DNA of 26,416 bases, taken from the NCBI RefSeq assembly GCF_000469505.1, contig NZ_KI272840.1:1-26416 (forward strand). Direction: 5' to 3'. Under the pieces are notes generated by a model. The model had not been told where the DNA came from. It was given only the letters and a program-made list of their open reading frames with translations, and ran no database searches. The DNA is from Leptotrichia sp. oral taxon 215 str. W9775 (GTDB taxonomy: Bacteria; Fusobacteriota; Fusobacteriia; Fusobacteriales; Leptotrichiaceae). This document shows positions 16,700 to 23,189 of the stretch, in pieces (the stretch's first letter is position 1; each line of letters opens with the position of its first letter). The translations under genes and the position numbers were made by a program.

Positions 16700-16716
16700 T
16701 GTACTATTACAGTACA
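16700..16716. repeat. Short inverted repeat in the pheS-pheT spacer
   Basis: TGTACT (16700-16705) and AGTACA (16711-16716) are perfect inverted repeats around a five-base loop, inside flanking pyrimidine-rich sequence. It lies within the 116-base spacer between pheS and pheT. It might be a processing or pausing hairpin; no U-tract follows, so it is not a standard terminator. Confidence 0.4.
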
Positions 16717-16790
16717 TTCTTTTCTTCTTTCAGGAATTTAAAATCATTTGACCAATATTGAGATTCAGATTTATAAATTCCTATTTAGTA

Positions 16791-17807
16791 TTAGAACTGA
16801 TCTAAAAATCTTACATCATTTTCAAAAAATGCCCTTAAATCATCGATTCCATATTTTAACATTGTAATTCTTTCAAGTCCAAGTCCAAATGCAAATCCCT
16901 GATATTTCTTAGGATCTATCCCCACTCCTTCAAGAACTTTTGGATTTACCATTCCGCTTCCAAGAATTTCAAGCCATCCGGTTCCTTTACATACTCTACA
17001 TCCTTTTCCTTTACATACACCACATTCAACATCCATTTCTGCCGAAGGTTCTGTAAATGGGAAAAAGTGAGGTCTGAATCTTACATTTCTTTCTTTTCCG
17101 AATATTTTCTTTACAACATTTTCAAGTATTGCCTTAAAGTTTGCAAAAGAAACATCTTCCCCTATCATAAGTCCTTCCATCTGGTGGAACATAGGAGTGT
17201 GGGATACGTCATAATCAGGTCTGTAAACCTTTCCAATAGACACCATTCTAAAAGGAGGTTTCCTATCAAGCATGTATCTTATCTGCATTCCTGAAGTCTG
17301 TGTTCTAAGCACTACATCATCCTGAATATAAAAAGTATCTGATACTTCTCTTGAAGGATGCGTTTTTGGAATGTTTAATGCATCAAAATTGTATTTTACA
17401 TATTCAATTTCAGGTCCGTCAACAATGTCAAACCCCATATCAGAAACTATTTCCTTTATTTCAGCAACCGTTTTTGTCAATGGATGAAGGGATCCTTCAT
17501 TTGCTTTTCTTCCAGGTAGTGTAATATCTATAGTTTCATTTTTCAGTCTTTCCTGTTTTGCCATTTCCTTTAATGTATTAAGTTTTTCATCAAATCTGTC
17601 CTGCAGAACAACTTTTAATTCATTTGTCACTTTACCAAATTCAGCTCTTTTTTTAGCTGCAATTTCTGCCATTCCCTTCATTATGGCTGTAAATTCTCCC
17701 TTTTTACCTAAAACCTTTACCTTCAGGTCATTCAGCTCATCAAGATTTCCTACATTATTAAGTTTTTCCAGCACGTCCTCTCTTAAACGGGACAGTTTTT
17801 CCAACAT
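16791..17807 (-). CDS. pheS: Phenylalanyl-tRNA synthetase alpha subunit
   Basis: 338-aa catalytic subunit that forms Phe-AMP and transfers phenylalanine to tRNA-Phe. An N-terminal coiled-coil tRNA-binding arm (1-90) is followed by the class II core. Motif 2 is in RMVSIGKVYRPDYDVSHTPMFHQMEGL (split here at the DYDVSHTPMFHQ core), then a Cys-rich CGVCKGKGCRVCKGTGW segment, and motif 3 is GFAFGLGLERITMLKYGI near the C terminus. AAGGAGG sits before the ATG. It is the first gene of the pheST unit, transcribed divergently from the DUF454 gene. The leader is too short for a T-box. Certain assignment. Confidence 0.98.
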   Translation of the reverse strand: MLEKLSRLREDVLEKLNNVGNLDELNDLKVKVLGKKGEFTAIMKGMAEIAAKKRAEFGKVTNELKVVLQDRFDEKLNTLKEMAKQERLKNETIDITLPGRKANEGSLHPLTKTVAEIKEIVSDMGFDIVDGPEIEYVKYNFDALNIPKTHPSREVSDTFYIQDDVVLRTQTSGMQIRYMLDRKPPFRMVSIGKVYRPDYDVSHTPMFHQMEGLMIGEDVSFANFKAILENVVKKIFGKERNVRFRPHFFPFTEPSAEMDVECGVCKGKGCRVCKGTGWLEILGSGMVNPKVLEGVGIDPKKYQGFAFGLGLERITMLKYGIDDLRAFFENDVRFLDQF

Positions 17808-17882
17808 ATTTCCTCCTTAACTTATACCAAACATTTATACTTTCGTTTTATATATATTATTTTCATTTTATATTTAACTTAG

Positions 17883-17888
17883 ATTATA
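17883..17888 (-). promoter_or_regulatory. pheST extended -10 promoter element
   Basis: Minus-strand TGATATAAT gives a perfect -10 with the TGn extension, 75 bases upstream of the pheS start. No good -35 is present at 17 bases, which an extended -10 can tolerate. Confidence 0.55.
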
Positions 17889-17930
17889 TCACAATTTATA
17901 ACTAATTTGTACCTTTAAGAGAATTATTAA

Positions 17931-17959
17931 TTGAAAAAGTTTTATATTAATGTTATTAT
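17931..17959 (+). promoter_or_regulatory. Promoter of the DUF454 gene
   Basis: TTGAAA (17931-17936), 17-base spacer, TATTAT (17954-17959). The expected transcript start (about 17966) falls just after the ATG at 17963, so that ATG cannot be the usual start. This supports ATG 17996 with its GAAAGGA site. Confidence 0.7.
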
Positions 17960-17995
17960 CAGATGGGAGAGAAATTCATATTCAGAAAGGACAAT

Positions 17996-18364
17996 ATGAA
18001 AATAATATACGTTATACTTGGATTTGTTTCCATGGGGCTCGGAATTGCCGGCTCTTTTCTACCGGGACTTCCTACAGTGCCTTTTCTTCTTCTGGCCAGT
18101 TTCTGCTTTGCGAGGGGATCTGAAAGATTTCATGGATGGTTCACCCAGACAAAGATATATAAGAATTATCTGGAAGATTTTGAAAAGAACAGAAGTATGA
18201 CTCTAAAAACAAAAATAGGATTATTGTGCCTATCGAGTACAATGATTGCTTTTCCAATTTTTTTTGTAAAAAATAACTATTTACGGTTAGCACTTATTCT
18301 AGCTGTAATATTTAAATATTACTATTTCATATTCTGTATAAAAACTTCAAAACTGGATAAGTAA
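17996..18364 (+). CDS. DUF454 (YbaN-like) inner-membrane protein
   Basis: About 122-aa small membrane protein of the DUF454 family, which includes E. coli YbaN; function unknown. The hallmark is GIAGSFLPGLPTVPFLLLAS followed by CFARGSERFHGWF, in the first 50 residues, with a first transmembrane helix before and a two-helix hydrophobic C-terminal half. An in-frame ATG at 17963 would add eleven hydrophilic residues, but the promoter and GAAAGGA at 17985-17991 favour 17996. It is a single-gene transcript, divergent from pheST, with a strong terminator behind it. Confidence 0.85.
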   Translation: MKIIYVILGFVSMGLGIAGSFLPGLPTVPFLLLASFCFARGSERFHGWFTQTKIYKNYLEDFEKNRSMTLKTKIGLLCLSSTMIAFPIFFVKNNYLRLALILAVIFKYYYFIFCIKTSKLDK

Positions 18365-18370
18365 TATAAT

Positions 18371-18416
18371 AAAACTATCTCATAAATTGCTTTTACGCCT
18401 TTTACGAGATAGTTTT
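18371..18416. terminator. Bidirectional terminator between DUF454 gene and tRNA-Ser
   Basis: AAAACTATCTC (18371-18381) and GAGATAGTTTT (18406-18416) are a perfect 11-bp inverted repeat with T-rich sequence on the plus side (TTTTTT from 18413). It ends the plus-strand DUF454 transcript and can also serve the convergent tRNA transcript. Confidence 0.9.
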
Positions 18417-18445
18417 TTCTATATTATATATTTTATTTTTAAAAA

Positions 18446-18532
18446 TGGCGGAAGTAGAGGGACTCGAACCCACAAGACGTTTAACCGCCCACAGCTTTCC
18501 AAGCTGCTGCCCTACCATTAGGCGATACTTCC
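18446..18532 (-). tRNA. tRNA-Ser (GGA)
   Basis: Read on the minus strand, the acceptor stem GGAAGTA/TACTTCC is followed by G73 and an encoded CCA at 18448-18446. The D arm is GCC...GGC, the anticodon stem GCAGC/GCTGT has loop TTGGAAA with anticodon GGA at 18500-18498, and a long variable arm (stem GGCG/CGTC) marks it as class II. The T loop is TTCGAGT. One T-stem pair is a T-T mismatch. It reads UCC and UCU serine codons. The discriminator G and long arm agree with serine. Confidence 0.92.
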
Positions 18533-18553
18533 GCAAAATTACTCACAAAAGTC

Positions 18554-18582
18554 ATTATACTAAACTTATACTTAAAAGTCAA
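18554..18582 (-). promoter_or_regulatory. tRNA-Ser promoter
   Basis: Minus-strand TTGACT (18582-18577), 17-base spacer, TATAAT (18559-18554), a near-consensus sigma-70 promoter ending 21 bases upstream of the mature tRNA 5' end. The rest of 18583-18784 shows no gene. Confidence 0.85.
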
Positions 18583-18784
18583 TGGTATGACAGAATTATT
18601 TGATTTTATTCAAAGAAATATCCTTATCTTTGGTATTCTTACATTTTTCAATATTACTTCCTGTTCTGAATTTAAAAATTATTTCCTATTGTTTTCCTAA
18701 TTTTATCACATTTTTAGGCTATTACCATTAAATAATTTCTGTAATCACTTCAAAAATCCAGTTTCAGGCTCTATAATATATCTT

Positions 18785-19903
18785 CTATTTAAATATAATA
18801 AGTAGAACTCCCGCTGCAACTGCAGATCCTATTACTCCGGCAACATTAGGTCCCATTGCATGCATAAGAAGAAAGTTGCTTGGATTTTCCTCCTGACCTA
18901 TTTTCTGTACAACCCTCGCTGCCATAGGCACAGCAGAAACTCCTGCCGCTCCTATCATAGGATTAACTTTTCCACCACTCAGTTTGCACATTATTTTCCC
19001 AAACAGTACTCCCCCCACAGTTCCAAATGCAAAGGCAAACAATCCTAACGCCAATATTTTCAACGTTGTAACATTCAGGAATGTATGGGCATTTGCTGTA
19101 GCTCCTACTGTTACTCCAAGTACAATCGTTATGCAGTAGAGCATTGCACCTTTTACATGTTCAACAAGGTTTCCGACTACTCCAGATTCCTTTATAAGAT
19201 TTCCCAGCATAAGCATCCCTATAAGAGGAGCCGCAGAAGGTATAAGAAGCGTAACTACTATTGTTACTGCTATAGGAAATAAGATTTTTTCACCTTTACT
19301 TACTTCCCTCAGTTGTACCATTTTTATCTGTCTTTCCTTTTTTGTTGTAAGCAGTTTTATTATTGGTGGCTGTATTATAGGTACTAATGCCATATAGGAA
19401 TACGCTGCAACTGCTATTGGACCAAGCAGGGCAGGTGCCAGTTTTGTTGTTGTATAAATTGCTGTAGGTCCGTCCGCTCCTCCGATTATTCCTATGGAAG
19501 CCGCTTCCCTTCCTGTAAGACCTAGCAATATTGCACCTATAAATGCGATAAATATTCCCAGCTGTGCTGCCGCTCCAAGCAGAAGGCTTTTAGGATTGGC
19601 TATTAACGGTCCAAAATCAGTACTCGCACCTATTGCCAAAAATATCAATGGCGGATATATACCAAGTTTTACTCCCTGGTACAGATAATACAATAATCCT
19701 CCAGGTTCCATCATTCCTTCATTTGGTACTCCTGGCAGGTTCACAAGAAGCATTCCGAAAGATATGGGTAACAGTAAATATGGCTCATATTTTTTTCTTA
19801 TTGCAAGATACAGTAAAATAAGTGCAACTATTATCATTATAAACTGCTGCCACGTCAGCATGGCCAGTCCTGTTGTACTATAAAGTGTTTTCAGTAACTC
19901 CAT
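18785..19903 (-). CDS. oadB: Na+-translocating decarboxylase beta subunit
   Basis: 372-aa polytopic membrane protein that removes CO2 from carboxybiotin and exports Na+, the ion-pumping part of oxaloacetate, methylmalonyl-CoA or glutaconyl-CoA decarboxylases. About nine to eleven hydrophobic segments are seen. Conserved signatures are FLAIGASTDFGPLIANP (88-104), the Na+/CO2-site motif GGADGPTAIY (141-150, D144), PIIQPPIIKLLTTKKER (175-191) and the C-terminal GPNVAGVIGSAVAAG. AAAGGAG precedes the ATG. It is the last gene of the operon, 18 bases after the biotin carrier. Neighbouring carboxyltransferase makes the oxaloacetate version most likely. No clear terminator follows. Confidence 0.93.
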   Translation of the reverse strand: MELLKTLYSTTGLAMLTWQQFIMIIVALILLYLAIRKKYEPYLLLPISFGMLLVNLPGVPNEGMMEPGGLLYYLYQGVKLGIYPPLIFLAIGASTDFGPLIANPKSLLLGAAAQLGIFIAFIGAILLGLTGREAASIGIIGGADGPTAIYTTTKLAPALLGPIAVAAYSYMALVPIIQPPIIKLLTTKKERQIKMVQLREVSKGEKILFPIAVTIVVTLLIPSAAPLIGMLMLGNLIKESGVVGNLVEHVKGAMLYCITIVLGVTVGATANAHTFLNVTTLKILALGLFAFAFGTVGGVLFGKIMCKLSGGKVNPMIGAAGVSAVPMAARVVQKIGQEENPSNFLLMHAMGPNVAGVIGSAVAAGVLLIIFK

Positions 19904-19921
19904 TTCCTTCTCCTTTCGTAA

Positions 19922-20296
19922 CTATGACAAACTGATAAGTAATGCCCCAGTTTCCACAGTATCTCCTTTAGATATATGTATTCCTTCCACAGTAGCATCT
20001 ACAGGGGCAGCTATAGGATTTTCCATTTTCATTGCCTCAAGTACTATCAATGTTTCTCCTGCCTTCACCTTCTGCCCTGGAGAAACATTTACACCTACTA
20101 CAAGTCCTTGCATAGGTGCTTCAACTTTTATATTTCCTACCTTTTGTTCTGTTATCTTGTCCTCTGGTTTTTCCGGCTTTTCTTCTTTTATAGTTTCAGG
20201 CTTTGCAGCTTCAATTTTTCCTTCCTTTTCACTTACTGCTTCCAGTTCTACTTCATAAACTTTGTCTCCAATTTTTATTTTATATAATTTTATCAT
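19922..20296 (-). CDS. Biotin carboxyl carrier protein of the Na+ decarboxylase
   Basis: About 124-aa carrier whose biotin shuttles CO2 from the carboxyltransferase to the membrane beta subunit. A short N-terminal beta segment is followed by a Pro/Glu/Lys-rich linker (about 25-57) and a C-terminal biotinyl domain from VEAPMQGLVVGV. The biotinylated lysine is K90 in EAMKMENPI. I start at ATG 20296 because GGGAG lies seven bases upstream and the family begins MxKxKxxx; an upstream in-frame ATG at 20329 would add eleven residues without a ribosome site. In many OadA proteins this domain is fused to the carboxyltransferase; here it is a separate gene between the small membrane subunit and oadB. 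Confidence 0.92.
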   Translation of the reverse strand: MIKLYKIKIGDKVYEVELEAVSEKEGKIEAAKPETIKEEKPEKPEDKITEQKVGNIKVEAPMQGLVVGVNVSPGQKVKAGETLIVLEAMKMENPIAAPVDATVEGIHISKGDTVETGALLISLS

Positions 20297-20368
20297 AACA
20301 ATCTCCCTGCAGGTTATATTTACGTTCATTCAGGATAACGTATAATCCTTTTTTTATGTTTTACCTGT

Positions 20369-20725
20369 TTACTGATTTACTTCCCTTATTGATTGTACCT
20401 TTATATAGGCATTGTCAATTTCTCCGGCTGCATCTATAACTGCGGCTGCAACAGCTGCAAGCATTTTCTCATCCTTTATGTCTTCCGGTCCTATTTTCTT
20501 TCCTTCTGATGCAGAATTTTCCGATGAAACAGAAAATGCATCTGCTAACGGTTTAACTGTAACTTTTTTATTTTCAGTTACTTTCTTTTCAGAAGGAAGA
20601 TATTTTAAAAGGGATAGTATAAAAGAAATCAGAATCAAAACTAAAAATACTGTCAGCATACTCACTACTGTTATAACCAGCGAATCTCCAAATGTTATCG
20701 GAGAATCTCCATATATTATTTTCAT
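20369..20725 (-). CDS. OadG-like small membrane subunit
   Basis: 118-aa protein with one N-terminal transmembrane helix (about residues 14-42, ITVVSMLTVFLVLILISFIL region) and a soluble tail with a Lys/Ser-rich linker. It ends with an Ala-rich helix (KMLAAVAAAVIDAAGEIDNAY), as in OadG/gamma subunits that anchor and assemble the decarboxylase. AAAGGAG lies six bases before the ATG. It is 16 bases after the carboxyltransferase gene and 72 bases before the biotin carrier start. Gamma subunits are poorly conserved, so the call rests on topology, length and operon position. Confidence 0.8.
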   Translation of the reverse strand: MKIIYGDSPITFGDSLVITVVSMLTVFLVLILISFILSLLKYLPSEKKVTENKKVTVKPLADAFSVSSENSASEGKKIGPEDIKDEKMLAAVAAAVIDAAGEIDNAYIKVQSIREVNQ

Positions 20726-20741
20726 TCATTTCTCCTTTCAC

Positions 20742-22124
20742 TTAAAATACTACATTTATAGTCTGTACTTTTATTTCTTCTTGAGGATTATTACGTTTTT
20801 CAAAATATGTCTGTGCCACCTGAGGGAACATTGCGTAAGTCAGTACATCCTCTTCGTTTCTGGCAAGATTTCCCACTTCTTTTTTTATTTCGTCATATTC
20901 ATTAGTTAAAAGATCTGCAGGTCTTCCTGTAAATACTTCCTCATCTCCTATTATTTTTTTCTTCATTTCCTCTGAAATAGGGACAGGTGATTTTCCGTAC
21001 ATTCCCCTTACATAATCTTTTATTTCCTTAGGTATCATCTTATATCTTTCTCCTGTCAGGACATTGAATACCGACTGGGTTCCAATCATTTGGCTCATAG
21101 GAGTTACTAATGGAGGATATCCTAAATCTTCCCTTACTTTCGGTATTTCCTTCAGTACATCTTCATATCTGTTTTCTGCCTTCTGTGCCTTTAACTGTGA
21201 GAGCATATTTGAAAGCATTCCACCTGGAAGCTGGTATTCCACTATGTTTGGTTCTGTACACAATGCCTGAGGATTTAATGTTCCTTTATCAAGATATTTT
21301 TTTCTTATTGGTTTAAAATATTCTGCAATTTCCTTTAACAGACTAAGATCAATTCCTGTATCATGTTCTGTTCCCTGAAGGGTTCTCACAAGGGATTCCG
21401 TAGTTGGCTGCGAAGTTCCTCCTGAAAGTGGTGAAATTGCAGTATCAACTATGTCTATTCCCGCTTCCACCGATTTAAGATTTGTCATTGCTCCTAGCCC
21501 TGCAGTATTGTGGGTATGTACTTCTATTGGAACGCTTATTACTTTTTTCAGTTCAGTTACAAGTTCATAAGCCCTATATGGAAGAAGTATTCCTGCCATA
21601 TCCTTTATTGCTATGGAATCTGCTCCCATATTCTGCATTTCCAGTGCAAGATTCTTATAATATTCTATTGTGTGGACAGGACTTATTGTGTAACATATTG
21701 CAAGCTGGCTGTGTCCTCCATATTTTTTAGTACTTTCCGATGCCTGACGTATATTTCTTACATCGTTTAAGGCATCAAAAGTTCTTATTATATCTATTCC
21801 ATTTTTTATTGATTTTTCAACGAATTTCTCTACTATGTCATCTGCATAATGTCTGTATCCTAAAAGATTCTGTCCCCTCAGAAGCATCTGAAGCTTTGTA
21901 TTTTTTGCCCTTTTCCTTATTTCCCGTAATCTTTCCCATGGATCCTCATTTAAAAATCTGATTGCCGAATCAAAAGTTGCTCCTCCCCATACTTCGAGGG
22001 CATAATATCCTGCACGATCCATTTTTTCTACTATTGGTAAGATTTCAGCTGTTGTAAGCCTTGTCGCCATTAAAGACTGATGACCGTCCCTTAATGAAGT
22101 TTCTGTTATTTTCACTCTGCTCAA
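20742..22124 (-). CDS. oadA: Oxaloacetate decarboxylase carboxyltransferase (alpha) subunit, lacking biotinyl domain
   Basis: About 460-aa TIM-barrel enzyme moving the carboxyl of oxaloacetate to carrier biotin, releasing pyruvate. Visible motifs are ITETSLRDGHQSLMATRL near the N terminus (metal-binding Asp), SIAIKDMAGILLPYRAYE (catalytic Lys) and IEVHTHNTAGLGAM (two metal-binding His), then SPLSGGTSQPTTESLV. It stops after the PYC/OADA conserved domain, so it is about 130 residues shorter than fused OadA. I start at TTG 22124: AAGGAGG (22134-22140) lies seven bases before it, and the protein then begins MSRVKITET as in relatives. In-frame TTG 22148 and ATG 22142 lie upstream of or overlap that ribosome site. 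First gene of the oad operon. A related substrate (methylmalonyl-CoA) is unlikely for this type. Confidence 0.93.
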   Translation of the reverse strand: MSRVKITETSLRDGHQSLMATRLTTAEILPIVEKMDRAGYYALEVWGGATFDSAIRFLNEDPWERLREIRKRAKNTKLQMLLRGQNLLGYRHYADDIVEKFVEKSIKNGIDIIRTFDALNDVRNIRQASESTKKYGGHSQLAICYTISPVHTIEYYKNLALEMQNMGADSIAIKDMAGILLPYRAYELVTELKKVISVPIEVHTHNTAGLGAMTNLKSVEAGIDIVDTAISPLSGGTSQPTTESLVRTLQGTEHDTGIDLSLLKEIAEYFKPIRKKYLDKGTLNPQALCTEPNIVEYQLPGGMLSNMLSQLKAQKAENRYEDVLKEIPKVREDLGYPPLVTPMSQMIGTQSVFNVLTGERYKMIPKEIKDYVRGMYGKSPVPISEEMKKKIIGDEEVFTGRPADLLTNEYDEIKKEVGNLARNEEDVLTYAMFPQVAQTYFEKRNNPQEEIKVQTINVVF

Positions 22125-22219
22125 AGTTACTTCCTCCTTCATTTTCAATAGATACTCTATTTTAATTGTTGTTTATTATGCTAATTAATTGTATTTGTAC
22201 ATGATATGTCTTCTATATA

Positions 22220-22247
22220 ATTATACTATCATTTTTCTAAAAAGCAA
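22220..22247 (-). promoter_or_regulatory. oad operon promoter
   Basis: Minus-strand TTGCTT (22247-22242), 16-base spacer, TATAAT (22225-22220), leaving a leader of about 90 bases before the oadA TTG start. The 348-base gap 22125-22472 otherwise contains only the upstream toxin gene's terminator. Confidence 0.65.
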
Positions 22248-22339
22248 CTTTATATATTTCTTATTTATCATTTTAATTTAACTTTTTTCGTATTATTTTA
22301 TCTGTTATATTTCTAATTACCAGATTTTTTTATTTTTCT

Positions 22340-22397
22340 AAAATAGAAAAGCCCTGATTCTTAAACATGAAAAATCATATTTATTAATCAAGACTTT
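22340..22397 (-). terminator. Terminator of the type III toxin gene
   Basis: On the minus strand AAAGTCTTGATT (22397-22386) pairs with AATCAGGGCTTT (22359-22348) through 12 pairs including two G-U, capped by an inner ATGA/TCAT hairpin. TTTTCTATTTT follows. It lies about 75 bases past the toxin stop. Confidence 0.75.
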
Positions 22398-22472
22398 ACC
22401 TATTTCTGCTATTCTAGTCTATTAATATAGTAAATTTTCGTTTTTCAGCTATTTTGTCACAAAGTATTTAAA

Positions 22473-22907
22473 TTAAATTCCCAATTCCTTATGAAAATAC
22501 TGTAATGCACTTTTTGATAGAATTGTTTTATTTTTATTAGTATCAGGAGTTTTTAAAGCTTTTTTATATATTTTCAGATAAGATAGCATCTTTTTTTCTA
22601 TAAATTTTCTATTTTTATCTAATTTTAGATATTCTTCATGATTTATGACAGCTTTATTATTAGATAGATATTTTTCATCTATAATAATAACTGTTTTTGT
22701 AAAATCTAATCCCTTATTTCCTACTGTTTTATATGAAAAATTGTGATTAATATTACTTCTGACAGGTATGGCAAATATTAAGTTATTATACCTTATCAAG
22801 TGAACTGCATAAGGTCTTTTCTGTTTCTGTAATATTTCTTTACAGTTTTTATACTTTTCATAAAATTCAGGTGTTAAATAAAAAAATGCCATACTTTTAT
22901 TTTGCAT
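22473..22907 (-). CDS. Type III toxin-antitoxin endoribonuclease toxin, TenpN-like
   Basis: 144-aa soluble protein resembling toxins of the TenpIN family (type III systems, also ToxN and CptN), RNases that are held inactive by a repeat RNA. Features matching my memory of the family are FYLTPEFYEKYKNCKEIL (9-26), KRPYAVHLIRYNNLIFAIPV (31-50), the YKTVGNKGLDFTKTVII segment (59-75), a basic C-terminal helix, and the ending SALQYFHKELGI. Length is typical. GAGGGG lies eight bases before the ATG. The decisive evidence is context: immediately upstream on the same strand are a hairpin terminator, two 53-nt tandem repeats and a near-consensus promoter, the standard order of a type III locus. In such loci the toxin is expressed by partial read-through of the terminator. 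Family call from memory, not a search. Confidence 0.85.
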   Translation of the reverse strand: MQNKSMAFFYLTPEFYEKYKNCKEILQKQKRPYAVHLIRYNNLIFAIPVRSNINHNFSYKTVGNKGLDFTKTVIIIDEKYLSNNKAVINHEEYLKLDKNRKFIEKKMLSYLKIYKKALKTPDTNKNKTILSKSALQYFHKELGI

Positions 22908-22983
22908 GTTATTTCCCCTCTTTTAAATTTCTAAGTTATAATGATTATCTCTTAGTCTATTATATTACTTTTAATATAAATTT

Positions 22984-23010
22984 AAAAGCCTCTTAAAAAA
23001 TAAGAGGCTC
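22984..23010 (-). terminator. Attenuating terminator between antitoxin repeats and toxin
   Basis: AGCCTCTTA (23009-23001 read on the minus strand as AGCCTCTTA) pairs with TAAGAGGCT (22995-22987) in a perfect 9-bp stem with a short T-rich loop, followed by TTTT. In type III systems such a terminator sets the ratio of antitoxin RNA to toxin mRNA. Confidence 0.88.
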
Positions 23011-23116
23011 ATCCATTTGTATACTTCTTTTTTTTATCCTGTTCGCTATACTACGAGCATATCATCCATTTGTATACTTCTTTTTTTTATCCTGCTCGCT
23101 ATACTACGAGCATATC
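23011..23116 (-). ncRNA. Type III antitoxin RNA: two 53-nt tandem repeats (TenpI-like)
   Basis: Units 23011-23063 and 23064-23116 are identical except at 23042 (T) versus 23095 (C). Transcribed from the minus strand, each unit contains a GCUCG/CGAGC hairpin (in the second genomic unit 23111-23107 with 23098-23094), whose loop holds GUAUA. A purine-rich AAAAAAAAGAAG tract follows, then UAUAC (23076-23072), which can pair with the loop to make an H-type pseudoknot. The single difference breaks one stem pair in the toxin-proximal unit. Pseudoknotted repeat units that bind the toxin are the hallmark of type III antitoxins. No open frame or ribosome site crosses the repeats. Confidence 0.85.
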
Positions 23117-23127
23117 ATCTTAACAAT

Positions 23128-23155
23128 ATTATATATGATTTTAAAAATTTGTCAA
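23128..23155 (-). promoter_or_regulatory. Promoter of the antitoxin RNA
   Basis: Minus-strand TTGACA (23155-23150), 16-base spacer, TATAAT (23133-23128): both hexamers are perfect consensus. Predicted start near 23121 places the first repeat within a few bases of the RNA 5' end. It is the strongest promoter sequence in the window, as expected for a labile antitoxin RNA that must be in excess. Confidence 0.92.
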
Positions 23156-23189
23156 GAATTATAATAAACTTCTTTATTCTTTTTTTACA

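Noticed and set aside
17808..17962. T-box leader for pheST
   Set aside because: Only about 75-150 bases separate the promoter from pheS and no T-box bulge sequence or terminator hairpin is visible.
20412..20909. 165-codon plus-strand frame across the oadG-oadA junction
   Set aside because: Antisense shadow over two well-supported genes; it ends in low-complexity Phe/Ile runs.
23011..23116. Two direct repeats considered as a CRISPR array
   Set aside because: The 53-nt units are contiguous with no spacer between them, no cas genes are nearby, and a promoter, terminator and toxin gene frame them as a type III antitoxin.
23156..23189. Terminator for pckA
   Set aside because: The minus strand can form a small AATAAA/TTTATT hairpin here, but it is weak, has no U-tract and abuts the antitoxin -35, so I did not call it.
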